Below, piece after piece: positions 1-7,341 of a stretch of 64,000 nt of DNA (within the stretch, counting starts at the first letter, position 1; each line of letters starts with the position of its first letter). The notes below the pieces were generated by a model, which was given only the letters and a program-made list of their open reading frames with translations, searched no databases and had not been told where the DNA came from. Origin of the DNA: an uncultured Acidobacteriaceae bacterium (GTDB taxonomy: Bacteria; Acidobacteriota; Terriglobia; Terriglobales; Acidobacteriaceae). The position numbers and the translations under genes are program-made. The stretch covers positions 62,001-126,000 of the forward strand of contig CAIMKZ010000077.1 of assembly GCA_903842065.1 (NCBI GenBank), given 5' to 3'.

Positions 1-407
1 ATCGCCGACATCGTAGCCTCGGTTCCGGAGCTCACAAACCGCATCTTTTCCGCAGCCGGATAGCAGGCCTGAATCTTCTCGGCCAGATCGGCCTCGGCCG
101 CGGTCGATGCTCCAAAGCTCGCCGACCCCCGCGCCGCCCGCTCGATGGCTTCCACGACCGGAGGAAACGCGTGGCCCAGGATCATCGGACCCCACGAGCC
201 CACGTAATCGATGTATTTGTTGCCGTCGGCGTCCCACAGATAGGCGCCTTCGGCCCGCGCCACAAACGGCGGCGCGCCTCCAACCGAGCGAAACGCCCGC
301 ACCGGCGAGTTCACCCCGCCCGGGAAATAGCGCTCCGCGCGCTCCTGCAACGCTTTGGAATGGTTACGGTTGGCTGTCATTTGGCTGGCCTCGGTCTTTG
401 CGGTCAT
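1..407 (-). CDS. hemL: Glutamate-1-semialdehyde 2,1-aminomutase, N-terminal part (runs off the window)
   Basis: Converts glutamate-1-semialdehyde to 5-aminolevulinate with PLP, the last step of the C5 route to tetrapyrroles, in the cytoplasm. Only about 135 N-terminal residues are present; the gene continues past base 1. Translating the minus strand gives the family's N-terminal hallmarks: [18 protein letters not shown], then [21 protein letters not shown], then [12 protein letters not shown] at the truncated end. The active-site lysine region lies outside. I chose ATG at 407 because GGAG stands five bases upstream; a second in-frame ATG lies at 380. It is divergent from purM with a 139-base gap. 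The identification is firm from the motifs. Confidence 0.93.
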   Translation of the reverse strand, partial: MTAKTEASQMTANRNHSKALQERAERYFPGGVNSPVRAFRSVGGAPPFVARAEGAYLWDADGNKYIDYVGSWGPMILGHAFPPVVEAIERAARGSASFGASTAAEADLAEKIQACYPAAEKMRFVSSGTEATMSA

Positions 408-546
408 GGTGACTCCAGTATAGAATCCGCCGCTAAATTCACGCTCCTGCCGTGACCATCTACCGTGCCCAACACTGAAAATCCTGTTAAAATCAACCTT
501 TCAGCTGATTCTTCAGCCCCTTCACCTCCCAACAGAAAGCGCCGCC

Positions 547-1596
547 GTGCCTGAAAATCCAAAGTCAAAACCCGTGACCTACGCAGACGCCGGAGTCGAT
601 ATCTCGAGCGGCGACCGCGCCAAGGACAAGATCAAGTTCCTTGCCCAGAAGACCTTTAATCGCAATGTGATAGGTGGTATTGGCGGTTTTGGCGCTCTCT
701 TCCGCCTCGACCTCCAGCGATGGAAGAACCCCATCCTGGTCAGTTCGGCAGACGGCGTCGGCACCAAGCTCAAGATCGCCTTTGCCCTCGGTCTGCACCA
801 CACCGTCGGCTCCGATCTCGTGAACCACTGCGTCAACGACATCGCCGTGCAGGGGGCTACGCCGCTGTTCTTCCTCGACTACATCGCCACCGGCAAGCTC
901 CAGAGCGGCATCATCGAAGATGTCGTCACCGGCCTGGCCGAGGCCTGCCGTTCCAACGGCTGCGTCCTCATCGGCGGCGAAACCGCGCAGATGCCCGGCT
1001 TCTATGCGGACAACGAGTACGACTTGGCCGGCTTCATCGTCGGCGCAGTCGATCGCGACAAGATGGTCACCGGCGCAAACATCAAGCCCGGCGACGTGCT
1101 CATCGGACTGCCCTCGACAGGCCTGCATACCAACGGCTACTCGCTCGCCCGCAAGCTCCTCTTTGAGACCGCCGGATACAAGCCCCAGCAGTACGTTACG
1201 GCCATCAAAGAGAAGGCCGGCGCGGCGCTGCTCAAGGTTCACCGCAGCTATCTGAGCGTGATTCAAAAGCTGGTAAACGCCGGCCTCACCACCGGCATGG
1301 CCCACATCACCGGCGGCGGAATCACTGAGAACCTGCCTCGCATCCTGCCCAAGAACACCACCGCGCAGATCGAGATCGGCTCCTGGCCGGTGCTGCCCAT
1401 CTTCGACCACCTTCGCGACCTCGGCAACGTGAGTCAGGAAGAGATGATGCGCACCTTCAACATGGGCATCGGACTGATCGCGGCGATTCCGGCTGCCAAG
1501 TTCACGCGCGCCAAGAACCTGCTCGACAGGGCGGAAGAGAAATTCTACGTCGTCGGCCGCGTGGTAAAGGGCGAGCGGCGCGTGCAGTACACGTAA
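547..1596 (+). CDS. purM: Phosphoribosylformylglycinamidine cyclo-ligase (AIR synthetase)
   Basis: Uses ATP to close formylglycinamidine ribonucleotide to aminoimidazole ribonucleotide, step five of purine synthesis, in the cytoplasm. The 349-residue product has the usual length. Visible family motifs are the Gly-rich stretch GGIGGFGALF near residue 40, SSADGVGTKLKIAF near 67, the HCVNDIAVQGA segment near 95 and GGETAQMPGFY near 145, all part of the PurM/PurL nucleotide-binding fold. The start is GTG at 547 with no strong ribosome-binding site (only a weak AGAAAG upstream). purN follows on the same strand after a 225-base gap filled with repeats, so the two are probably still co-expressed but not tightly coupled. 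Confidence 0.97.
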   Translation: MPENPKSKPVTYADAGVDISSGDRAKDKIKFLAQKTFNRNVIGGIGGFGALFRLDLQRWKNPILVSSADGVGTKLKIAFALGLHHTVGSDLVNHCVNDIAVQGATPLFFLDYIATGKLQSGIIEDVVTGLAEACRSNGCVLIGGETAQMPGFYADNEYDLAGFIVGAVDRDKMVTGANIKPGDVLIGLPSTGLHTNGYSLARKLLFETAGYKPQQYVTAIKEKAGAALLKVHRSYLSVIQKLVNAGLTTGMAHITGGGITENLPRILPKNTTAQIEIGSWPVLPIFDHLRDLGNVSQEEMMRTFNMGIGLIAAIPAAKFTRAKNLLDRAEEKFYVVGRVVKGERRVQYT

Positions 1597-1599
1597 GCA

Positions 1600-1808
1600 G
1601 CGGAGCTAGCGTCGTTAGCGGAGTTAGCGGCGCTAGTCTCTCCCAACACGCAGCTTCGACTTAGATGGAAGTTGTCATCCTGAGCGAAGCGCCGTTTACG
1701 GCGCGGAGTCGAAGGATCTGCGGTTGCTTTTCGTAGCCCTTGGTTTTGGCGAATACTGCCAATCGCAGGACCAACTCCGCTAACTCCGCTAACAACGCTA
1801 ACTCCGCT
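1600..1808. repeat. Inverted pair of short-period repeats between purM and purN
   Basis: The arm at 1600-1637 is built from repeating units of the type TTAGCGGAG. The arm at 1771-1808 is its near-perfect reverse complement (about five mismatches in 38 bases). The spacer holds a separate dispersed repeat (1674-1726). A similar layout, short tandem units arranged as an inverted pair, occurs between the two pseudopilin genes at 3492-3601. Origin and role are unknown. Confidence 0.8.
1674..1726. repeat. Dispersed palindromic repeat (CATCCTGAGCGAAG...GAAGGAT type)
   Basis: The element begins with CATCCTGAGCGAAGC and ends with GAGTCGAAGGATCTGCGG. ATCCT and AGGAT can close an outer stem around a perfect inner stem GCGCCG (1689-1694) / CGGCGC (1699-1704). 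I recall this sequence as a common intergenic repeat in Acidobacteriota and some other phyla. It produces false open reading frames on both strands, which I did not annotate. Confidence 0.7.
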
Positions 1809-1821
1809 TTCGAGCACTCTC

Positions 1822-2457
1822 TTGACCAATCAACCGCCAACCCGTCCTCCCCTCCGCCTCGGCATCCTCCTCTCCGGCCGCGGCTCCAACTTCCTCGCCA
1901 TCGCCGATTCCATTCGCCACGGCCGTCTTCCAGAGGTTGAAATCGCGGTAGCGATCTCGAACGTTGCCGATGCCCCCGGCCTCACCGCCGCCCGCGATCT
2001 CGGCCTCCCCACAGCACTCCACATCTCCAAAGGGAAAAAGCGCGAAGCCCACGATGCCGGCCTCATCGCCTGCCTCAATGAACACAAGGTCGATCTCGTC
2101 ATCCTGGCCGGTTACATGCGCCTGCTATCGCCCGCTTTCATCGCGGCCTTCCACAACCGCATCCTCAACATCCACCCCTCGCTGCTGCCCGCCTTCCCCG
2201 GACTCGACGCGCAGACGCAGGCCTTCGACTACGGCGTAAAGGTTGCCGGATGCACCGTGCACTTTGTCGATAACGACCTCGACCACGGAGTCATCGTTTT
2301 ACAGCGCGCCATCCCCGTCCTCGCCACCGACGACGCCCACTCTCTCGCCGACCGCATCCTCGTCGAAGAGCACATCGCCTACACCGAGGGCATCCGCATG
2401 GTTGCCTCCGGCGAGTACGAGATCCAGGGCCGCCGCTACCTCCGCCGCGAATACTGA
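1822..2457 (+). CDS. purN: Phosphoribosylglycinamide formyltransferase (GART)
   Basis: Transfers the formyl group of 10-formyltetrahydrofolate to glycinamide ribonucleotide, step three of purine synthesis. The 211-residue protein has the standard PurN layout: LLSGRGSNFLAI near the N terminus (phosphate-binding loop), NIHPSLLPAFPG near residue 112 with the catalytic Asn and His, and HFVDNDLDHG near 148 with the catalytic Asp. The start is TTG at 1822; no in-frame ATG lies upstream before a stop, and the first residues precede the beta strand LRLGILLSG as expected. A membrane-protein gene starts 23 bases downstream. Confidence 0.95.
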   Translation: MTNQPPTRPPLRLGILLSGRGSNFLAIADSIRHGRLPEVEIAVAISNVADAPGLTAARDLGLPTALHISKGKKREAHDAGLIACLNEHKVDLVILAGYMRLLSPAFIAAFHNRILNIHPSLLPAFPGLDAQTQAFDYGVKVAGCTVHFVDNDLDHGVIVLQRAIPVLATDDAHSLADRILVEEHIAYTEGIRMVASGEYEIQGRRYLRREY

Positions 2458-2480
2458 TGCAAACGGAATCGACTTAACGC

Positions 2481-3041
2481 ATGGGAATATTCAGACATCG
2501 ACTGGTCACAGCCGCGCCCACCTTTGTGGCCTTCTGTTTCATTGTGGGCAACATCGGCCTTATCGTCCGGCACGGCATCCATCCCAACCTTGAAACCGCG
2601 GTGGGCCTGCTTTGGATCGCCGGAAGCTACGCTCTCCATTTCAGGCACCAGCATCCTGTACTGGCGCCGCGCCTCAATGCGGCGGGCATCGCACTGGGCA
2701 GCGTGTGCCTGGCCCTGAGCGGAATACACCCCAACTTCATTGATTGGCACCGCGTCCGCACGCCGCTCGGCTACATTCCCGCTGCAACGCTGGTCGGCTT
2801 TCAACATGAGCTGCGGCTCACCGGACAAAGGCTCGCGGCTTCCGCGCTTCTGCCCGCGAAACTCCTGGGCGTAGTCCTTCTCCGGCCCTTCGCGCTGTCT
2901 GCAGCTATCAACGCCTACGCAGTCGTGGAACTCTCCCTGAGCGCTATTGCAATCCGCGATCACGGATTGCTGGCTATCGCCGCGGCTTACGGAATCGCCT
3001 CGCTCGCCATGCCTCTGCTCGACGAAACGCGACAGCAATAG
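2481..3041 (+). CDS. Small multi-pass membrane protein of unknown function
   Basis: I do not recognise this 186-residue protein. It has several hydrophobic segments, roughly residues 10-30, 38-55, 66-83 and two or three more in the second half, with short charged loops such as RHGIHPN and DWHRVRTP. There is no cleavable signal peptide; the first segment probably acts as an anchor. It starts 23 bases after purN on the same strand, so it may be co-transcribed with purine genes, but nothing in it suggests a purine role. The ribosome-binding site is weak. It ends close to the convergent pseudopilin gene. Confidence 0.6.
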   Translation: MGIFRHRLVTAAPTFVAFCFIVGNIGLIVRHGIHPNLETAVGLLWIAGSYALHFRHQHPVLAPRLNAAGIALGSVCLALSGIHPNFIDWHRVRTPLGYIPAATLVGFQHELRLTGQRLAASALLPAKLLGVVLLRPFALSAAINAYAVVELSLSAIAIRDHGLLAIAAAYGIASLAMPLLDETRQQ

Positions 3042-3076
3042 TTTCAGGTTGAAAAGTAAGCCCAGACGGTGCGGGG

Positions 3077-3493
3077 CTACCAGCTTGAATAAGGCTGCCC
3101 ATCCGAACCCTGCTCTTCTGCGCCGGAGTGCACGGTATCGATGCCGGAGTCGGTCTGGTCGATGGAGAACATGGCGTCGCTGCGATCAGCTACCCAGCTG
3201 TCTTTTTGATGCGTGATGGGATCCACCGGGATGGCGCGCAGGTAGCCGCTCTGCACCAGATCGTCGAGCGACTGGGGGGCCTTCTGCTTGTCCATCGTGT
3301 ATGCATCGATGGCGGCGCGCATGATGTGCAGGTCTTCGCGGAGCACCGACTCCTGCGCGTGACGGACTGCCGCCGTGTAGCTGGGAACGGCGAGCAGGAT
3401 GAGGATGGAGATGATCGACATGACGACGATCAGCTCGATGAGGGTGAAGCCGGATTGAGAGCTGCGTGCTTGCAAGATGAATCCTCTGTCCAT
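3077..3493 (-). CDS. Type II secretion GspG-like pseudopilin
   Basis: This 138-residue protein carries a class III prepilin leader, GFTLIELIVVM, with cleavage expected after the Gly near residue 16 and the conserved Glu at +5. A single long N-terminal helix follows, then a globular domain typical of GspG (DAYTMDKQKAPQSLDDLV, then VDPIT and a short acidic tail). Such proteins assemble the periplasmic pseudopilus that drives type II secretion. It is the last gene of a minus-strand set after a secretin and a second pseudopilin. Its ATG at 3493 abuts a tandem TAGCTA-type repeat, and no good ribosome-binding site is seen there, so initiation may depend on the upstream genes. Confidence 0.88.
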   Translation of the reverse strand: MDRGFILQARSSQSGFTLIELIVVMSIISILILLAVPSYTAAVRHAQESVLREDLHIMRAAIDAYTMDKQKAPQSLDDLVQSGYLRAIPVDPITHQKDSWVADRSDAMFSIDQTDSGIDTVHSGAEEQGSDGQPYSSW

Positions 3494-3601
3494 AGCTATT
3501 AGCTTTTAGCTGTTAGCTCGTTCCTTGTCCTTTCAGCTTCTACGCCTTGCCCGAGGAGCTGCGCCGCCACTGGAGCAGCTAAAAGCTAATAGCTAATAGC
3601 T
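3492..3601. repeat. Inverted pair of TAGCTAA-type tandem repeats between two pseudopilin genes
   Basis: The left arm 3492-3518 and right arm 3577-3601 are made of 7-base units related to TAGCTAT/TAGCTAA and are reverse complements of each other with few mismatches. The spacer is about 58 bases. The left arm touches the start codon of the GspG-like gene. The layout parallels the repeat pair at 1600-1808, though the unit sequence differs. Confidence 0.8.
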
Positions 3602-3608
3602 GCATTTC

Positions 3609-4094
3609 TCACCACGTCGAGTACTTCGTTCCATCCAGCGCCGTGCCGGTCGATTTCGAGAATACGTCGAACACATTCTGGCCGCCCGAGGAGCCGGTCT
3701 CCGGATCGTCCTGCATCGAACGCACTCCCCATTCCGCCTGTTTGGTCATCGGGTCGATGGGAATCTTGCGCAGGAAGCGCAGCTTCTTGCCCTGCACGTC
3801 CATGCCTTTTACCAGCGTCTCCAGATCGGGCGGATAGTTCTGGCTGTCCACCTTGGTCTGAAATGCTCCGCGGTCCGCCGCGTCCTTATACTTGTCGATG
3901 GCCCCGCGCATCTCCCACAGATCGTAGCGCAGCTGGCGCTCGTTCTGGCGCTTGATCTCAAAGCGCGCTAACGGGACCGCCGCCGTGGCCAAGATCGCCA
4001 GGATGAAGCAGGTAACGATGAGCTCGACCAGAGTAAGGCCGCGTTCCTCCGCCCTGGGTCCGCGCGGGCAATCCGATTTGCGTGCCGCCTTCAC
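3609..4094 (-). CDS. Type II secretion / type IV pilus pseudopilin
   Basis: The product of about 161 residues has a prepilin-type leader, ERGLTLVELIVTCFILAI, with the conserved Glu at +5 after the processing Gly. The remainder is a GspG/H-like globular part with KIPIDPMTKQAEWGVR, the same layout as its downstream neighbour (Pro-Val/Ile-Asp-Pro loop). The reading frame stays open upstream into the secretin gene, but I chose GTG at 4094, two bases after the secretin stop codon and just behind GGTGAAG, because upstream residues have no pilin character. It probably acts with the secretin and the second pseudopilin as a minor or major pseudopilus subunit in the envelope. Confidence 0.85.
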   Translation of the reverse strand: MKAARKSDCPRGPRAEERGLTLVELIVTCFILAILATAAVPLARFEIKRQNERQLRYDLWEMRGAIDKYKDAADRGAFQTKVDSQNYPPDLETLVKGMDVQGKKLRFLRKIPIDPMTKQAEWGVRSMQDDPETGSSGGQNVFDVFSKSTGTALDGTKYSTW

Positions 4095-4096
4095 GA

Positions 4097-6553
4097 TTAC
4101 TTCACCACTACGCTGCCCATTGCGGGCGTGGCCTGCACCTGCTGCTGGCCGCTGGTCATAATGCCCGCGCGGGTCATCTCGATGTTCGACGCGCCCGGGG
4201 CCTTGGCCTCGAAAGTGATCGTACAAACGACACCGGGGCCAGCGATGCCGTTGGTTCCCGGGGGACGTGAGGCAACGATGGTCACATTGCCCGGTCCATC
4301 GTCGCGATGGATGAGCGCAACCGCCTGACCGTCTTTGCTCAGAAAGTCGCCGCCCAAAACATTGACCAGCGCCAGCTTCGAAGGATCGTACTTAAGCTGC
4401 AAAGGAACCGAGGCGATGTCGGCGCCTCCGGCGAGCTTGATGGGAACCTGGAAGCTCGATCCGGCCTGCACCGGTCCTGCGGGCAGATCGAGGGTGAAGA
4501 TGAGACCCGAAGCAGCCGATGCGGGAGCCGTAGCAGGGATATTCTGCGGAGCAGCCGGCGTGTTCGCGGCAGGCACTGGAGCGGGAGGAGCAGGAGCCGC
4601 CGGAGCAGTCGTAGCCGCCTGCGGAGCGCCAATCTGCGCAGCGCTGGCATGCAACTGATCGAGAGCCTGCATGGCTGCGGCTGGCGCGCTGGCCGCAGCG
4701 GGTGCGGGAGCGGTGGGCTTGGGCGTTGGCGCGGCCAGTACGGCCGGAGCTGACACATGGCGCAGATCGATGGACTGGCCGGCGCCGGTATCGATCGAGC
4801 GCAGGTTCTGCTCGTCGAGGTCAGGTCCGCGCACCACGTGAGGAACCACTACAAACACAATCTCGTCGTCGGAATTTGAGCGGTCCCTGGAGCCGAAGAG
4901 ATACTTCAGGATCGGGATAGAACTCAGCCCCGGAATGCCTGCCCAGCCAGAGTCGTTCTGGCTGTTCTGGATGCCGCCAAGGATGCTGGCCTCGCCTTCG
5001 CGAAGGCGAATGACCTGATCGGCGACGCGCTGGCTGAGGATCGGCTCCGTTACGCCGCTGATGGTGACCGAGCCGCTCTGCGAGCTGATTTCGATATGGA
5101 CCTTGAGCGTGACATCGCCACCGTAGTGGACCGTGGGCGTCATCTCGATCTTTACGCCCACGTCGATGTACTGGAACTGGGTGTTGACGAGCGAGCTGAC
5201 CAGAGCTGTTGCCGCGCCGGTCTGATACGAACCTGTGGCGATGGGGATCTTGGAGCCGACCGTGAGCGTGGCCTTCTGCCCGTCCGTGGCGCGGATGCGC
5301 GGGTCCTGGAGAATCTGCGTCTGGTTGTCTGAGAGCAGCAGCTTCAGTGTCGCCGAGCCGACGGTGACGGCGAAGTTATTCGAGTTCAGATGGGCAAGAG
5401 TGGAAAGCGTGAGTGCTGCTGCGCTGCTGGCGGTGGTTGTGGTCGTGGATGAACTGCTCGACGAACTGGACGTGGAGGTGGGATTTTGCAGCGCCACGCC
5501 GATGGAACTGGGCCAGCTGATTCCGAGGTTGCGCTCCCAGTTGTGGCTCACCTCAAGCACGCCAAAGTCCACAACAACTTCGGAGCGGGGCTTGTCGAGA
5601 TCGTTGATGAGCTTCTGGGCGAGCAGCAGTTCGTCGGGCGTTGCGCGCATCACGATTGCGTTTTGACTTGCCACGCCGTAAACCTTGGCGTTGGGCAGCA
5701 CGTTGCGCAGAGCGGTCTGCACGTCGTTCAGGTCGTTCTGCTGCCAGGCATTGCTCAGGTAGAACGTCTGCACCGCCTGCACGTCGAGTTCGGTGCGCTT
5801 TACCCGGGAGTTCTGCGCCACAAAGATGGTGTTCGATGTGACCGGCTTCCAGAAGGTGTTCGACAGAGCGCCGACGATGCGCAGCGCATCCCTCAGGTTT
5901 ACGCCGTTAAGGTCCACCTGGATGCGCTTCGAGGTGTAGTCCGGGTCGAAGAGGACGTTGATGCCGGCTGCCTTGCCGATGGACTGGTAGACGACCTTGG
6001 AGTCCTCGTTCATATGTAGGGTGAGCGGCTCGTTGGTTGAGAGCGTCAGGTCGATGGGCGATGCAATGGAGGCGATCTCGCTCTCGTCGCCGGTGGGCTG
6101 CGGCACGGCGATCTCGCCGGGCTTGGGAGCCTCGCCCTGCTGGCGGCGGAGTTTGGCAATCTCCTGCTGCGCGGCCTCGTTGCTGGAATCGGTCTCCTGC
6201 GCATGCAGGAACTCGGCGAGCGCGCCGGAGGCATCGCCGGCATCGGCCAGACGCCGTCCCTTCGTCATGTGCATCGTCGAGACGCTGGTGCGGATGCGGG
6301 CGAAGGCGGTGCGGTAGCGGATGTCCTGCGGCGAGCGCGTGGCGGCCTTCTGGAACCAGGTGTAGGCGGCGTCGAAGTCCTGGCGGGCCTCGGCGTCCTG
6401 TCCGCGCTTGTAGTCGGTATTGGCCGACTCGGCGCGCGCGGCGGTGGCGGCGCTCAGCAGCAGGGCAACAAAAAGAAGGGGCAGAACCCAGAGAGCGGCC
6501 CGGCTGATACCACGGGCGCGGGCGGCGAAAGAGGCGTGAGCGTTAAGTTTCAT
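4097..6553 (-). CDS. Outer-membrane secretin (GspD/PilQ family) with C-terminal cohesin-like domain
   Basis: Forms the multimeric outer-membrane gate for type II secretion or type IV pili. I start at ATG 6553, behind GGGAG, giving 818 residues with an N-terminal basic/hydrophobic signal segment. Then come TPR-like repeats (about residues 45-110), an STN-type domain (GINVLFDPDYTSKRIQVDL), secretin N domains (NAIVMRATPDELLLAQKLI), and the secretin core ending near EIVFVVVPHVVRGPDL. A Pro/Ala-rich linker follows, then a last domain of about 125 residues (FQVPIKLAGGADIASVPLQLKYDP...) that reads like a cohesin fold. The core contains a low-complexity Ser/Thr run (5405-5490). It heads a three-gene operon with two pseudopilins; no ATPase or inner-membrane partner is in the window. 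Confidence 0.9.
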   Translation of the reverse strand: MKLNAHASFAARARGISRAALWVLPLLFVALLLSAATAARAESANTDYKRGQDAEARQDFDAAYTWFQKAATRSPQDIRYRTAFARIRTSVSTMHMTKGRRLADAGDASGALAEFLHAQETDSSNEAAQQEIAKLRRQQGEAPKPGEIAVPQPTGDESEIASIASPIDLTLSTNEPLTLHMNEDSKVVYQSIGKAAGINVLFDPDYTSKRIQVDLNGVNLRDALRIVGALSNTFWKPVTSNTIFVAQNSRVKRTELDVQAVQTFYLSNAWQQNDLNDVQTALRNVLPNAKVYGVASQNAIVMRATPDELLLAQKLINDLDKPRSEVVVDFGVLEVSHNWERNLGISWPSSIGVALQNPTSTSSSSSSSSTTTTTASSAAALTLSTLAHLNSNNFAVTVGSATLKLLLSDNQTQILQDPRIRATDGQKATLTVGSKIPIATGSYQTGAATALVSSLVNTQFQYIDVGVKIEMTPTVHYGGDVTLKVHIEISSQSGSVTISGVTEPILSQRVADQVIRLREGEASILGGIQNSQNDSGWAGIPGLSSIPILKYLFGSRDRSNSDDEIVFVVVPHVVRGPDLDEQNLRSIDTGAGQSIDLRHVSAPAVLAAPTPKPTAPAPAAASAPAAAMQALDQLHASAAQIGAPQAATTAPAAPAPPAPVPAANTPAAPQNIPATAPASAASGLIFTLDLPAGPVQAGSSFQVPIKLAGGADIASVPLQLKYDPSKLALVNVLGGDFLSKDGQAVALIHRDDGPGNVTIVASRPPGTNGIAGPGVVCTITFEAKAPGASNIEMTRAGIMTSGQQQVQATPAMGSVVVK

Positions 6554-6782
6554 CCGGCTCCCTGGCAGGCGATTGGGCGTTCGGTGGTTCCCGGGGGATT
6601 CAATATCCTGAGCGCGACCCGGGAAGATAGCTGCGGCGAGCGTAATCCGCTTGCAATTCATCATTTTAGCAAAACCAAGGTATGGCAAACCGTGCACGGA
6701 GCGCACATCGATGCCGGGTTTGGGGACGATTGGGGCAGGTTTCGACCTCGGTGCTACGATGAAAATTCGAGGAGTAACGAGC

Positions 6783-7334
6783 GTGCCCCGCCAGACCAGC
6801 TACGAAATTACCGCCAAAGGCACGGCCCCGGCACAGAAATCCGCCAAGCCGCGCGACCCCGTGGCCAGCGGCGAACGCGACGCGGCAAGCAACCGCATGG
6901 CCGGCCACAACTACTTCTTTCTTGAAAAGTTCGAGGCCGGAATCTCGCTGCGAGGCACCGAAGTCAAGTCCATCCGCGAGGGCAAGGCAAACCTCCGCGA
7001 CGCCTACGGTCTTATCAAGGGCGGCGAGGCGTTTCTCCTCAACATGCACGTCGGTCCCTACTCTCACGGCAACATCTCCAACCACGACGAGACCCGGACG
7101 CGGAAGCTGCTGCTTCACAAGACCGAGGTCGCCAAGCTACTCCAGAAGACGCAGATCAAGGGCCATACGCTCATCCCCACCCGGCTCTACTTCCGCCGCG
7201 GCAAGCTCAAGTGCGAGCTGGCCCTGGCCAAAGGCAAGCAGGACTGGGACAAGCGCGAGACCGAAAAGCGCCGCGAAGCCGACCGCGAGGCCCGCGCCGC
7301 CGTCAATGCCAGCAAGCATCGGATGGGGCGGTAG
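6783..7334 (+). CDS. smpB: SsrA (tmRNA)-binding protein
   Basis: Binds tmRNA and rescues stalled ribosomes by trans-translation. The core AGHNYFFLEKFEAGISLRGTEVKSIREGKANL is diagnostic, as are LNMHVGPYSHGN and the basic C-terminal tail KRETEKRREADRE, which mimics mRNA in the decoding centre. The frame opens far upstream, but GTG at 6783 has GGAG eight bases before it, giving 183 residues; an ATG at 6759 is the alternative. The N terminus is about 30 residues longer than in typical SmpB and rich in Lys/Pro/Ala. It converges on the P-type ATPase gene, with seven bases between the stops. Confidence 0.95.
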   Translation: MPRQTSYEITAKGTAPAQKSAKPRDPVASGERDAASNRMAGHNYFFLEKFEAGISLRGTEVKSIREGKANLRDAYGLIKGGEAFLLNMHVGPYSHGNISNHDETRTRKLLLHKTEVAKLLQKTQIKGHTLIPTRLYFRRGKLKCELALAKGKQDWDKRETEKRREADREARAAVNASKHRMGR

Positions 7335-7341
7335 GGAACTC

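Noticed and set aside
565..1410. Long minus-strand ORF opposite purM
   Set aside because: It mirrors a clear purM coding frame in GC-rich DNA and has no recognisable domain.
1545..1829. Small ORFs over the purM/purN gap
   Set aside because: They translate the dispersed palindromic repeat and the inverted tandem units; such repeat-derived ORFs are not genes.
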